Of a stretch of 64,000 nt of DNA, positions 37,652 through 49,770 are shown one piece after another. The position numbers and the translations under genes are program-made. This DNA comes from Trichoplax sp. H2. Lineage: Eukaryota; Placozoa; Uniplacotomia; Trichoplacea. Where the stretch lies: positions 682,001-746,000 of the forward strand of contig NOWV01000005.1 in assembly GCA_003344405.1 (NCBI GenBank), in the 5' to 3' direction. The notes below the pieces were generated by a model. That model had not been told where the DNA came from. It ran no database searches and saw only the letters and a list, made by a program, of their open reading frames with translations. How positions within the stretch are numbered: position 1 is the stretch's first letter; each line of letters starts with the position of its first letter.

Positions 37652-40600
37652 ATGGACAGTCATTTAAACGTAAAGTAAGTCTTATTTATAATCTATTTGA
37701 TGACTACGAACAAGATTAATTCACTTCTTGCTCATTTCTTCATGCTTATCCACTAAGTTGTACGACTTTCAATCTTGATGAAATCATGATAACTAAGTTA
37801 ATCTAGATTATAGTATACGCGTATCTTACCGATTTTGTAGAACTTTTCGCTAGTCTTTCACACGCTCAAGTTATTTTAATTGGGTATAGAGTTGTTTTTA
37901 ATGGATTGTATTCAAAGTTGCTTGAAGATTGGGAAAATAAGGAAATTCTTAATGCACCTTTGAAGTCAATGCAGTCTGGCTATTCGGAATCTAGTGACCG
38001 TCAGTAGTCCGGTGTCCGCGCGTCCGAGAATATGGCTAGTCTACTACTCATGACGCATAGAACGCAGTGGTCGTTATTATAGACTTTAGCTCGCAGCGAG
38101 TAGTGACACAGAGTATTTATTTTGGTTGCCCGCCAACGGTTGCTAAGATACAGCGAGAACTGAGCGCCGCCAGGCCCATCCTCCGATTCCTCTCTGCCCT
38201 GTCTACTGTAGCCTGTATTAGTTTGTGAAGAGTTGTTGATGGATACTGTATCATGTAGCTAGCATTCGCTCATATAAATACTATCAATTATGCTAGACCA
38301 GAGACCGTTTACGTTTGATCTAGCTTAAGTCTACCTGGCAAATTATTATCCATACAGTACCATAAAGTATAACGGAACTGATTTCAATGACCAATCATAA
38401 CTCTCTCCTTACTGTTATGCTAAGATAAAATATGGCTAGTAAAGCCAATAATTATAGCAAGGTAATATATTATCCCATTTAATCATTATAACTATATAGA
38501 AGCATAGATACGTAGAATATCTTATTTCTTATGTTAAATTGCGTACGGACGCAATTAGTAGTTTATATTGCAGATTCATATACTAGTGAATGAATTAGTA
38601 GTACGTGCAATTAGTTTGTCGACTAATTTATATTAGCACAGTTACTTTACTCACTTTATTGCACCAACTAAAAGTTAATGACAGCGATGCAATTTAAACT
38701 TTTAAAGATTGATAAGTTCTAATGACTTCCTAATTGATCGTTATAGGCAACCAACAATCGAAATTACAATTATTGTAAGTATTTATAATCTGCTACCGTA
38801 AGTCAGCGGCATATTTGTTAGATAAAATTAAACTGTAATTAGATATGATTGCATTAATAATTAAAGTAAACCTAATAAATGGATTTGCAACTGCAAAACT
38901 CTTGATTTTCCATCGATGATATATAAAGTACTTTCCTCCAATCATAATCTGATCAGTTTCCTCGTCCATTTTATACATTAATTAATATTAGGTAGTCTGT
39001 ATTACGTACTTAAAAAGTTCATCATGATGATATCACTTATTTTATTGTAAGTAAAGTTAACGCATATCATAATAAAAATATTAAAGCAGAATATCATTGG
39101 CACAATATAACTGAGCAATATAGTACAATACAGTACGTTTATTTATGCGATGTCGTTACTAATACTTGATGCTCTGATTACGTTGTATTTATTTAATTAT
39201 TATGGCAGAAATATTATTCTACGTTATGATATTGTATATCTTAAATAGTTGCCAGGAGAATTTTTGGTTAAGTAAACTTAACAAATCACCTACGAATTAG
39301 ACCATTTATGAATTAATTAACTCTTTACTCTATCTTGCTACTCATAAATGACACGGACCTTTAGCAAATCGATCATTCCAACGGAAAATCACGTATGTTA
39401 TATTTATCACAGTACTTTGTTTAATTTTGTGACTAATATTGCAATATAATATTACTCTCGGACCCTTAAGCTTTATTCTGATTTTATTATAACAACAAAA
39501 TACTTATAATTTTGTCATTGGTTGCAGGGATAATAGAACTATACGATTTAAATGCAATCTTCAAAATACAATTATTGACGTCCTAAGAGATAGGGGATGG
39601 ACAGAGGTTAAAGAGTAAGTGAAATAAGATACTAGCCTCCGCTATTATTATATTAATATTACAACACCTGAACTTTATATACTTAAATTGATACCACAGC
39701 TACAGTAGATTAATTAAAATTCAGTTTGACTTCATTATTAGAGTATCAGAATAGTCTATGGAGTTTACGTTCAATATCTCTTGCTAATAGTGCAAAAAAT
39801 AAATACACTATTTCATAGTGAAAGTGATTGGGATTTTTACTGGTGTGACGTCGGATGGCTGCGGGAAAACTTTGACCACATGTTTATGGAAGAACATGTT
39901 AGAATTTGTCACTTTCGAAATCATTACGAGGTAAAATTAGACAATTCTGAAAAATACTGCACTACTAACACGTTATTACTTATATACTACAGTATTTAAT
40001 TACCGTGAATCATTTATACTAACATGAATATATCCTTTGATCAACAAATTCGAAATCTGCTGCCTACGTTCAGTTAACAAGGAAAAATCTTATGGCCAAG
40101 AATTTGAAACGATTACGCAAGCAAATCGAGCGTGAACAGGGGAAAGTAGAAGCTACCAAGTATGAATTTTATTGAGAATTTAAATTTGAATTTTAGTAGT
40201 GTATTTCATATGCGGTAGCTAAACCTAAATTAATGTCTTCATTGCTCTGGCAATCCATAAAAGGTGTGATTTCTTTCCCACTACTTATGAGCTTCCTGTA
40301 AGCGAATTGATGCATTATCTATTATGAATAAAGTAGTAAATTTAGGTATTAGATAAGTGTATGCTAACTTTTTTATGTGGTCTTATCTACCGTTAGTCTG
40401 AATTTCATATCTTTGTTGAGGAATTTAAGCGAAATCCTGGATCGACCTGGATCATGAAGCCTGTAAGTTTCCATACCTAACTCTAGACTTATTATTATTT
40501 CGAAATATAGACAATTCCAAGTTCCGGAAATTATTACGGTTTACACAAAGTGGCATTAGTTCAATCTGATTTAATTTAGCGCTGTTGTCTAATAATAACT

Positions 40601-42522
40601 GCTACACCTATAAAGTATTTGAGATTAGTTAATCTTGAAAAATAAATTAGGTCGCAAAATCGCAAGGGAAGGGAATATTCTTATTTAGGAAACTGACCGA
40701 TATTCCTGATTGGTGTAAGGTAACACCACGATATCAGATTTAATCTGCTGTTACCTTCGGATCAAGAAGAGCTGTTTCATATATTGCATGATTTAATTTT
40801 AAACTAGAAAAAAGGGATGGATGCGCCAGACACTTATATTGTACAAAGATATGTAGAGTCTCCTTATTTAATTGGAGGTATTTGAATAAAGAATAATATT
40901 ACTAACATACGAATAATATATGAATACTTTCATAAATGCTACATTTATACTTAAAATATGTAATAATAATGACTTGATATTAAATGAATTACAATTCTAG
41001 GGAGAAAATTCGATATGAGAATCTATGTTCTTGTCACCACGGTAAAATGTTTGTTGTTATATATTTGCTGCAATTGTCATTGCTACTTAAAATTTTAAAC
41101 TTTTTTGACAACTGTTAAAGATATTATTCTAAGCCTGCTGACTTACATAAAAACGATAATTCATTTTTATTACACCTCAATCTAAACATATTATTGTTAT
41201 TAGAACTGGCCTACAGGTAAAATAATTATGCTTTCTATTATATTGCAGTATATTCCGATTAAAGCCTACTTATATCGTGAAGGATTTGCAAGATTTTCCA
41301 ATACGCGTTATAACTTAGAAAGCATAGAAGACTCTTGTATGTACAGTATATTGGCTTAGGGTTTTATGCGGCTTGCTGTCTACAATGACAATGTGAAATT
41401 TCTTGGCTATATTTTGAAACAAGAACGCAGACAGTTAGCTTTATTGCATTAGGATTGTAATTTTGATATAATCTCTCATGATAGATATTCATCTAACAAA
41501 TGTTGCGATTCAGAAAACTGCACCTGATTACGATTCAGAAAAGGTAGGTGGTTAAATACTTAGCGCTAAAAGTACATTTTCCAGAGTGCTTTGCATGTAT
41601 TGGTAGATATTCAAGCCTTATGACTTAAAGGAAAGTAAACTCTTAAGCATTCTCTTATTTTTGCCTTTAAAGGGATGTAAATGGTCCCTGGATTCGCTTA
41701 GAAAATACTTAACGGCTAAACATGGCATTGAAAGCCTTGAAACACTGCTACAAGCAATTACTAACATTTTTATAAAGAGTTTGCAAAGCGTTCAGCGAGT
41801 TATTATCAACGACAAGCATTGCTTTGAATTATATGGATTCGATATTTTAATTGATGCTAATTTAAAGCCGTAAGTTAATCTAGAAATCATAGCTTTTGTC
41901 CACAGACCTTATCAAGCTTCTAATTAGTTGTTCTAAAGATGACCAGTCAATAGAAGACTAACGTGGAGTTATCATTTCATGATGTTAGTTGGCTATTGGA
42001 AATTAATGCCTCGCCGTCTCTAACCGCGAGTAGTCAATCTGATTATGAGATGAAAGTTCGTCTATTGGAAGATGTACTAAATGTGGTTGATATGGAAAAC
42101 AAGTAAATGACAAAAGATTGCAATTTTAAGCTAATATTTTGCTTACGTATTATAGTGATACAGTAAGGAGTATTTATCGTGTCAATATATTTTATTCCAT
42201 TCGTTACAGGCTAACGGGCAAGGAGAAAAGAGTTGGTGGGTTCGATTTAATTTGGGATGATGGACCAGTAACTAAAGAAGATGTGGGCTTCGATTCGATT
42301 TCGTCGTCGTCCCTATATACGTCTAATGTGTTTCTAGGTAATAACTGTCTATTTCATCAATGAAAGTAGTAACTATTACACCTTATGCTGTACTACACTA
42401 GTTGCACTTTATTGATGATTATTAATATATACAAAGGGTGTCTGAATGATCGCGAGCAACAACTAAAGCAAATGTACAAGCAACAACAGAATAAGGCTGC
42501 AGCTACTCAATCCAACAATTGA
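37652..42522 (+). CDS. TTLL9: Tubulin polyglutamylase TTLL9
   Basis: ATP-grasp ligase of the tubulin tyrosine ligase-like family; TTLL9 adds glutamate chains to ciliary tubulin. Fifteen exons: 37652-37674, 39528-39614, 39819-39930, 40074-40159, 40264-40297, 40397-40462, 40651-40719, 40808-40877, 41001-41041, 41249-41336, 41485-41543, 41673-41869, 41989-42102, 42210-42337, 42437-42522; 419 residues (human 439). Motifs in order: [56 protein letters not shown] (ATP loop), [66 protein letters not shown] (metal/ATP site), [13 protein letters not shown]. The tiny first exon is inferred from its donor, its phase and a 1.85-kb intron; the other exons are secure. Convergent with PDRG1. Confidence 0.95.
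37975..38220. promoter_or_regulatory. GC-richer patch in TTLL9 intron 1 with RFX half-sites
   Basis: A ~250-bp stretch with clearly more G+C and CpG than its surroundings. It contains GTTGCC (38125-38130) and GTTGCT (38139-38144), both RFX half-site words, around CCAAC. It might be an enhancer, an alternative promoter or an old insertion; the sequence alone cannot decide. Confidence 0.3.
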
Positions 42523-43273
42523 TCCGTATTTTAAGTCTGCTACTGTATCGGTGGTAAAAGTGATGTTTAATTGAAACTGTAACATTTTTTTAACGTACTG
42601 TACAATTTGGCATATACCATAATCCTGACAACATCTTGCGGATATTCCAAAAGGTTAAAATTGTGATAGCAATGAAACATTAGTACTGTATCATAGGACA
42701 ATATTATTCTACCGTACTTATTATACACATACGTACGTATTTGTAAGTTGTTTTAAACTATCTCTAACCTACTATGGGATATAAATAATACAATTAGCCG
42801 TTTTTCTTTAACCTACTATTATAACCGTGTTATTTTATTAATACTGTGTACAAAAGTAACAGATACATATCTTACATTTATTCATTCATAAATATTTTTA
42901 ATCAAATTTGTGACATAAAGAAAGAATTCGAAATTTTGAATGTGAGTATAACATAGTAGCTTTAAATTATAGCTGCATTTCACAATTTAATATCTTATTG
43001 CTACCTAGAATGGAGATTACTGAGTAATGTTTTGTAGAAGAAATAGACATTATTTACAATAATTTGATATGATTAAAAGAAGACTTTCTGTAAAAGTAGT
43101 TTCCTCTTTCAATCTGATCGTACTAAGAAATTGGTGAGAAACTTACAATAAACAAAAAAATATCAACAGTCGCAACTATTGTTCAATCGAAAGAAAAGTA
43201 TAGCACAAATTATGTACAATACAAGTATTCCATGGCTGCTTCATCTGAGTAGATTTTCATGGTATTTGATCTG
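42523..43273. other. Intergenic, TTLL9 to PDRG1 (convergent)
   Basis: About 750 bp of AT-rich 3' flanking DNA of two convergent genes; nothing else seen. Confidence 0.5.
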
Positions 43274-44965
43274 TTAATTACGTGCTTGAGTTACGTTCGA
43301 GAGTTCATCGCGACTTAAAGGTTTTAGATCGAATCCTTTACGTGGTTGTTTACCTACATGATCAAATAACGTAAGAAAATGTTTAATTTTAAAACGTGAA
43401 TAGTAGAATAGTATGCACGTATGACTATTTGCCGATATTTCCGTAGCTCGCCAAACATAGTTACGAAAAGAAATTAATAGTAGGTATTGATTATACAGAT
43501 TTGGTACTTGTTAGCATCATATTTAAACAAGCAACAATAACAAGCTACCTTCCATTTCATATAGTTGTGCCATTTTAGGTTTCAAGTTCTCATGCAGTTT
43601 ATTAATTTCGGCTTGAGTATTTTCTTGGCCTAAGTTTTTAAATGATATAGCATTTTACCTCCGCGTAGAATACTGCCATTACTACAAATTAAGCCTATGA
43701 TTTACAGCATACTTTTAATAGTATTGTTATAGTAATAATTCCGTTACTGCAACCTTAATCATACCTTTTTCTAGTAAATTTTGAATACTACCATTAGGCA
43801 ATTCAATAAATGTATCGCCAAAGCACATCCACGATTGATCTTAAAGTTAGGATATTAAGATCGTTAATTATCCATCGAATAGGTGCAAACGGTTACACTA
43901 TTTTATTAATTAGCTTATTCCTTTTTGGTGACTAAGAAGCAAGGATAATTAATCTACGTCTATGTCTTGGATGTTACTTGATTTATCGGTGTTTCTAATG
44001 CTGCGAAATGCTTCTCTGTGACCATTTCTTCGTTTATCAAGTGATACAATCTATAATTATAAAGTGTGTTGTTAGAACGATGGAGTAGCCATGCTCTACA
44101 GACAAGGTGAATGAATAAATTTCAAGTAAACCTTACTAACATGTACATTAGAACCAGTATTGTTACAGCAGCTGTACAATACGCGTATGTGAAGGAGGAT
44201 TAAAGTAGATTTCAATTTTGGATAATTTATCGGACACTGTACGTTACTATATACAGTACGAGTAGAGGACAACAGGATGTAGTACCATGTATATGGCGTA
44301 GTACTGCCCTTAGGAATACATTACTGTAGGAACAGTTTAACACACGTCACTTCTATTCTGCTCACTAGAGTTGTAGCTACGATTAGTATCAAGCATGCAG
44401 TAGTTACAGGACACTGTAACATAAAATCCAACAATTTGACTTTATTGGTCAAGGTGAAATATTGTTATTTACAAGGTAATGTACTATTTACGTCCAATCG
44501 ACTGATATGAGATACAGATACTCGTATGTTGATAGCTTGCGCTAAGTGAACAGGTCTTGACTGAATTGTGCGTCGACAGCTTAAATACTTGCAACTGGCA
44601 AGGAAAGTGCAGTATGATAGGGATGATAACGAAAGGCGTTGTAATATTATATTTATGTATCCATATTCGCTTAATACAGGGCAGTAACTTTAGATCATGA
44701 TATACTAAAGCACAAGTAGGGCTACATTATATGTGAAACTACTGTGGAATCCATTCAGGAAATGTAACAAACTACGTATTGCATAGGCAAGCTGACATTG
44801 AATATTTTCATCATAATCATTATAGAGAGTATTATCGTCGACTATTTTATACTATACCATTTGTTTATCCACGAGAATGTCTTCGGCTAAGATTTCAATA
44901 TCGGTCATATACTTTAAAACCGCTTGGACAGCCTCGGCGGTCTCATCATTGTCGCTGGCAGCCAT
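43274..44965 (-). CDS. PDRG1: Prefoldin-like PDRG1
   Basis: Beta-type prefoldin-like subunit; in human it belongs to the PAQosome/R2TP-associated prefoldin-like complex that assembles RNA polymerases and PIKKs. Five minus-strand exons: 44965-44858, 44050-43978, 43839-43765, 43629-43549 and 43353-43274; 138 residues (human 133). It has an N-terminal helix (ILAEDILVDKQMIVSLDKRRNGHREA), the central hairpin MCFGDTFIELPNG (human VCFGNMFIKMP), a C-terminal coiled-coil helix (INKLHENLKPKMAQLYEMEG) and the conserved tail KGFDLKPLSRDEL. The start is the ATG at 44965; a longer in-frame extension upstream (to 45157) lacks homology. The exon 2 donor is set by phase (A/GTAACA). Immediate convergent neighbour of TTLL9. 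Confidence 0.93.
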
Positions 44966-46510
44966 TTTGCAGGTCGATTCGATTGCAGTTTCGTTCAATA
45001 TCTTATACAGTACTTTACATTGTAAAACGTACAGTACAATGACAGACTCTGACTTATAGAACTTCGACACAAGCCCCTGGTACAGTACTGTTGTTCTATA
45101 CTGTTGACTTCTACTTTCCTTCATGTTTCTACTTGCATTGTCTGATTCTTCTTGCAACGGCCTCCAAAAAAAGATGCTAATACATACAGTAGTATGTTAG
45201 CTATCGAGCGGTTAGCGTTACTGTACTAAGCGTGTACTCCATGTCAGGCTCACCCATCATCATCAAGTGTGTCGCGCAGTCGGTTGACATCATGTTCCAG
45301 TCACACAGTGGCTGATTCTTCTTGCTACGGCCTACAAAAAAACATGCTAATACATACAGTAGTATGTTAGCTATCGAGCGGTTAGCGTTACTGTACTAAG
45401 CGTGTACTCCATGTCAGGCTCACCCGTCATCATCAAGTGTGTCGCGCAGTCGGTTGACATTTTTTAGCACTGTCATTGACTTTAGAGGAAGAGATAGAGA
45501 GTGGACAATAAGTACTGTTGAATCCCTTCCAAGAAGGCGATACTCTATTTGAAAACAGATGGGAGAAAAGGCCATAAAAGTCTGGTATGAATATGCTAGT
45601 GGGAATCTCCAATGTAGGATAGTGTATCATACAGCCAATACGGTACAATGGAATACACTCCAGTCGTATACATATTCAATGTACAATCGTATTGCGTAAA
45701 TCGAGTATCATTGCATTGGCAAAACACTTTCAATGTCCCAATACCATTCTTGTTTATTTTCACTCGACTTTCCTCTATTTTATTTTCAAACGCTTCATTT
45801 TCTGTCTCTAGTGTTGAAATTGACAGAAGTATCAAGGAAGTAAGTACTTGAACCAAAGCTATTTCTGTAGTCTTTCAAATATAATCTGGGCAAATTTCCT
45901 AGGCCGGTTGACTCGCCATGCTTTGACTATACTACACAAGTCCGACATTGTCCTTCTACTGTACGTAGTAACCGGCGGTACATACGTGTAGATCGATTGT
46001 CCCCCACTTACTGAAGAATAATTTTCCAATTTCCTGTCTTCTATCCTCATTGAATACACCTCATCCGTCCTATCTTGGTAGTAGTTATCGTTTCTTGTAA
46101 AGATCCAACTCGTTCATGATATCGCTAGCATCTCTACAGAATGATAACATACAATCCATAAGAATGAACGATTTCTAAAGATGTCAAAATGCAATACTGT
46201 ACTGTAACGTCAATGGACATGGATACCCGGTGACGATGTCGAGTCAATCGGATCCAATGGTAGCTATGACTACGAGCAGTTTAGCGTAAACTAGATCCAA
46301 GGAATGTGTTGGTTGAGATCCATCCATGAGAAATGAAAAAATACAAAATAGATTTCAATTTCTGACACCAATTGAATGAATGATGTGCTATTTGATTTTA
46401 AAAAAAAAATCTCATTTCCTTATGTCAATTTTATCCTTTACAAATCGCTATGCAATATCTTAATTAATACAACTTAACTTAATTTTTCTAGGTTAACCTT
46501 GTTGTCGATT
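44966..46510. other. Intergenic, PDRG1 to RAB22A (divergent), with unassigned reading frames
   Basis: About 1.5 kb. The left part holds a tandem duplication (45142-45460). Between 45433 and 46059 the minus strand has three consecutive open frames of 71, 86 and 66 codons in different frames. One (45856-45596) starts with a hydrophobic stretch (VQVLTSLILLSIS). They could be exons of a small secreted protein, but I recognise no family and find no consistent splice path, so I do not call a gene. Confidence 0.35.
45142..45460. repeat. Tandem direct duplication, two ~149-bp copies
   Basis: 45142-45290 and 45312-45460 are near-identical (offset 170 bp; only a handful of mismatches), separated by ~21 bp. 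Each copy contains a small palindrome, CATACAGTAGTATG. The near identity suggests a recent duplication. Confidence 0.9.
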
Positions 46511-49500
46511 ATGGCTGTCAGAGAAATTAAACTATGTTTATTAGGGGTAAGTGGAAGTTGAATGAAGAACTGGAAATGGTAACGATGTAGCGTAGATTAG
46601 AGCATAAGCGTATGGACGATAGACAGTACAGTAGCACTTACTGGGAAGATTATCATTTCCATAGACTTGGACAGTATAAAATTAACTTGATGATGGTTAA
46701 GAAGGCTGTCTGATAGTACCATCTTAAGTAAAATTAATTGAAATTGACAACTGTCTTAATTTCCTAATTGTTAAGTCAATGAATTTGCTTATCTTGTAAT
46801 ATGTTGATATGGAAAGGATGCTGGTGTTGGTAAATCAAGCCTGGTTTTACGCTTTGTATGTGATACGTTTAATGCCTGTTCAGAAAGTACGATAGGGTAT
46901 GTTGCTTGTTATGAAATGAATTATGGATATGCTTATAGTAATGCCATAAAGATTACTTTGTATTCTACCAATAATATAATTATTATATTCTTGATCATGG
47001 TAATTCTGTTATACATTGATCATTGTTATGGTTTTTCTAATTTTGGGGGAGATATGCTTGATAACTTCATGGTAGTAGTAATACTGTAATAATAGTTGTT
47101 TTGTCATTCAAGTTGAAACTTGGAGTTTTTATTAAAAGGGCAAAAGGATAAGTATACTAACCCTTTCTTGGTAGCTATCTATTAATTAAAAATATCTACC
47201 GCTTTACAACGTGTAAATAACGTAAAAGTCTATCGTATCTTCATAGAAAATAACATCAACACTCATAGTCGTAAATGCCTTTATTGATCCAAATTTTTAA
47301 ATAAGTAATGATACACTTTTCCTTTTGATACGAGTAAAGCTTGTTACTCTATTCACTTTTTTTTTTGCCAAAAAATTGACTATAGATAGACGAAGTTGTT
47401 GTCTATAGAATTCATGAATAAACACTCTAGGAATAGGCGCTATTATCACTAATATTGTGTACATATCCTATCATCTTTCCAATGCGATCTTTGTTAATTT
47501 CTAGTTAAGATCGAGAACATATTTTATAATGAATTAGAGGGAACTACTATTTTTTCATAGTACTGTAGATGTTAATTGAGAGTATTACTGTCTCGATAAA
47601 TATCACGATGGAGATCTTATGGTAGGATGTATCAATGAGAGGGAATCCATTATGAATTATGGTACATATGGTTGGACATATTCTATCGATAGTTGATGAT
47701 TTCATACTGCAGCTATGTTTGTTTAATGTGTAATGTTGTCTTATTATTATGCTTTATAATTTTTAACCGTTTTAATGGGATAGCCGAATTTTGATTTTTC
47801 TACATTCATCTTTTATAAGTGTGATAACCAGGCATCGTAACTTGCACAACTTCTAATTTTAGTAACAGATGTATGCTATCAGTCAGTACACAGTACTATG
47901 TTATTTTAATGATATCAAGTTGCCTAACTTTTATAGTTAAACTGACGGTGGTGGTCATATCGTTAATCACGATGAGTAATGCTAAGTCAATAAGTTAGCT
48001 TTAGCATGATGACTGTCATATTAACAACCCTTTTTGGACGTATTGAGAGAAAAAATAATGAGAACGTATCATAACTACAGTTATGGTTGTATTTCGTCCA
48101 GAATGAAATATCGTTATCAGCGATTCTTTGTAGCAAACATGACCACTATAAATCTAATTACAGTTACCGTTTCTACATGATTTCAAAAGATGAATCATGA
48201 AATTTTTCAATTTATTTTTTACTTTATGACAATTGAATTCTTACCTACTACATATTAATAAAATAGCGCCTCTTTCATGTCGAAAACGATTGAGGTTAAT
48301 GAACAATCCTACAAGTACCAAATTTGGGATACTGCTGGCCAAGAAAAGGTATTATACACAACATCTAATTTGCATTTGCCCAGTGTGCTTCCAATTTGTA
48401 GCTTAATTACGATGACGACAGCATTGTTTTGGACTAATTTTAATTGCTAATTATTAATCACAAATCTAACGTTTGACTCGAATTTAATACCAAGTGTAGT
48501 GACTACATGCAGCACTTACTTAATGCGATAAGTATGATGAATGCATAGTTTTACGAATAGATTAGGCTGACACGTTGTCGTAATCTTTTCTGATCAGCTT
48601 TATTTCAAATATTTCTGTTAAAAATTATATAACTATGCATCAGAAATCCGTTCAGTATATTGTAGTACGATCTACACTGATTAGCTCACTTGTTTGTTCA
48701 ATACGATCGTTCGTTTGCACGTTTTGTAAATCTAATACAATAATCTATTAATGTGCACCCTAAGATACTGTCAGTATGGCAATAAATGTAGCAGTAGTTT
48801 TCTTATTCTATCAAAATTTGAGTAAACAAATTTTAGATATTAATTAGGTTGCAAGAAACTACATCAGTAAACGATGATACAGGATTCATTATAATTATCT
48901 CCTTGATATTGAATCACTTATATTCCTGTCTGTCTATTTAAATAGTATCGTGGTCTAGCTCCCATGTATTACAGAGGGGCAGCTGCTGCCATCGTCGTTT
49001 TCGATATAACCAGAGAGGTAACTATACGAGTATCCTGTGCATTCCGTCTACATCTTAAATAGGAATATTTGAAAATAGTCTATACGCATTACTATTTCAT
49101 TGTATAATCATAAATAAGCTTGCAAATTTAATGGATATAGGAAAGTTTTCATACCTTGAAGGATTGGGTAAAAGAGTTGCAGCAGCTAGGACCCCCAAAT
49201 TTAGTTATGGCTATAGCTGGCAATAAAAGCGATCTAGATGAGATGAGAGAGGTTAGTTCATATATTTGATAGTGGATGAATATGCATAGAAATTGAGTAT
49301 GTCTTGGGTATATTGGTAATGTAGCAAACTCTAGTACAGTAGACAATTGTTTTATAATGATATAAATATCATCTTAAAATTTAAAAATTTTAGGTCTCAT
49401 CACATGACGCTAGAACTTTCGCCGACAGCGTAGATGCTTTATTTGCTGAAACAAGCGCATTGACGGCCAAAAATGTTCTCGAATTATTTGTTGAAATAAG

Positions 49501-49770
49501 TTAGTTTTTATGTTATTATTGAATTTATTTTGACAGCAGGGCTGCAAATAATTAATGATTGCAATAGGAAAATATAGATGACCTTATAAAATCACATTAA
49601 AAAAATTATTACCTACCATGATCATTTTTATTTATTGTATGAATATTTATTTGCTTTCAGGTAAAAAATTACCGCAGGAAGCACTGGAGCTCCCCACACA
49701 GCGTGATACTATAAACTTAACTCGGCCAGCACCAGCTACCAAGGATAAGAAAAAGTGCTGCTCTAAATAA
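46511..49770 (+). CDS. RAB22A: Rab GTPase of the Rab5/Rab22 group, RAB22A-like
   Basis: Small GTPase of early/recycling endosomes. Seven exons: 46511-46546, 46817-46896, 48267-48348, 48946-49017, 49141-49251, 49394-49499 and 49661-49770; 198 residues (human RAB22A 194). P-loop GDAGVGKS (12-19), switch [10 protein letters not shown] (59-66), G4 NKSD (118-121), G5 TSAL (147-150). [20 protein letters not shown] and [22 protein letters not shown] favour Rab22/31 over Rab5, while [12 protein letters not shown] is shared by both. The C-terminus ends KKCCSK, a CCXX prenylation signal like that of Rab5 rather than the vertebrate Rab22 terminal CC. The G5 SAK is SAL here, as in Rho-family members. An AG near 46490 hints at a 5' untranslated exon. 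Divergent from PDRG1. Confidence 0.93.

Noticed and set aside
37980-38215. A tRNA-like or old gene fragment in the GC-rich patch
   Set aside because: Higher G+C drew attention, but no cloverleaf folds and no frame encodes a known domain; kept only as a possible regulatory patch.
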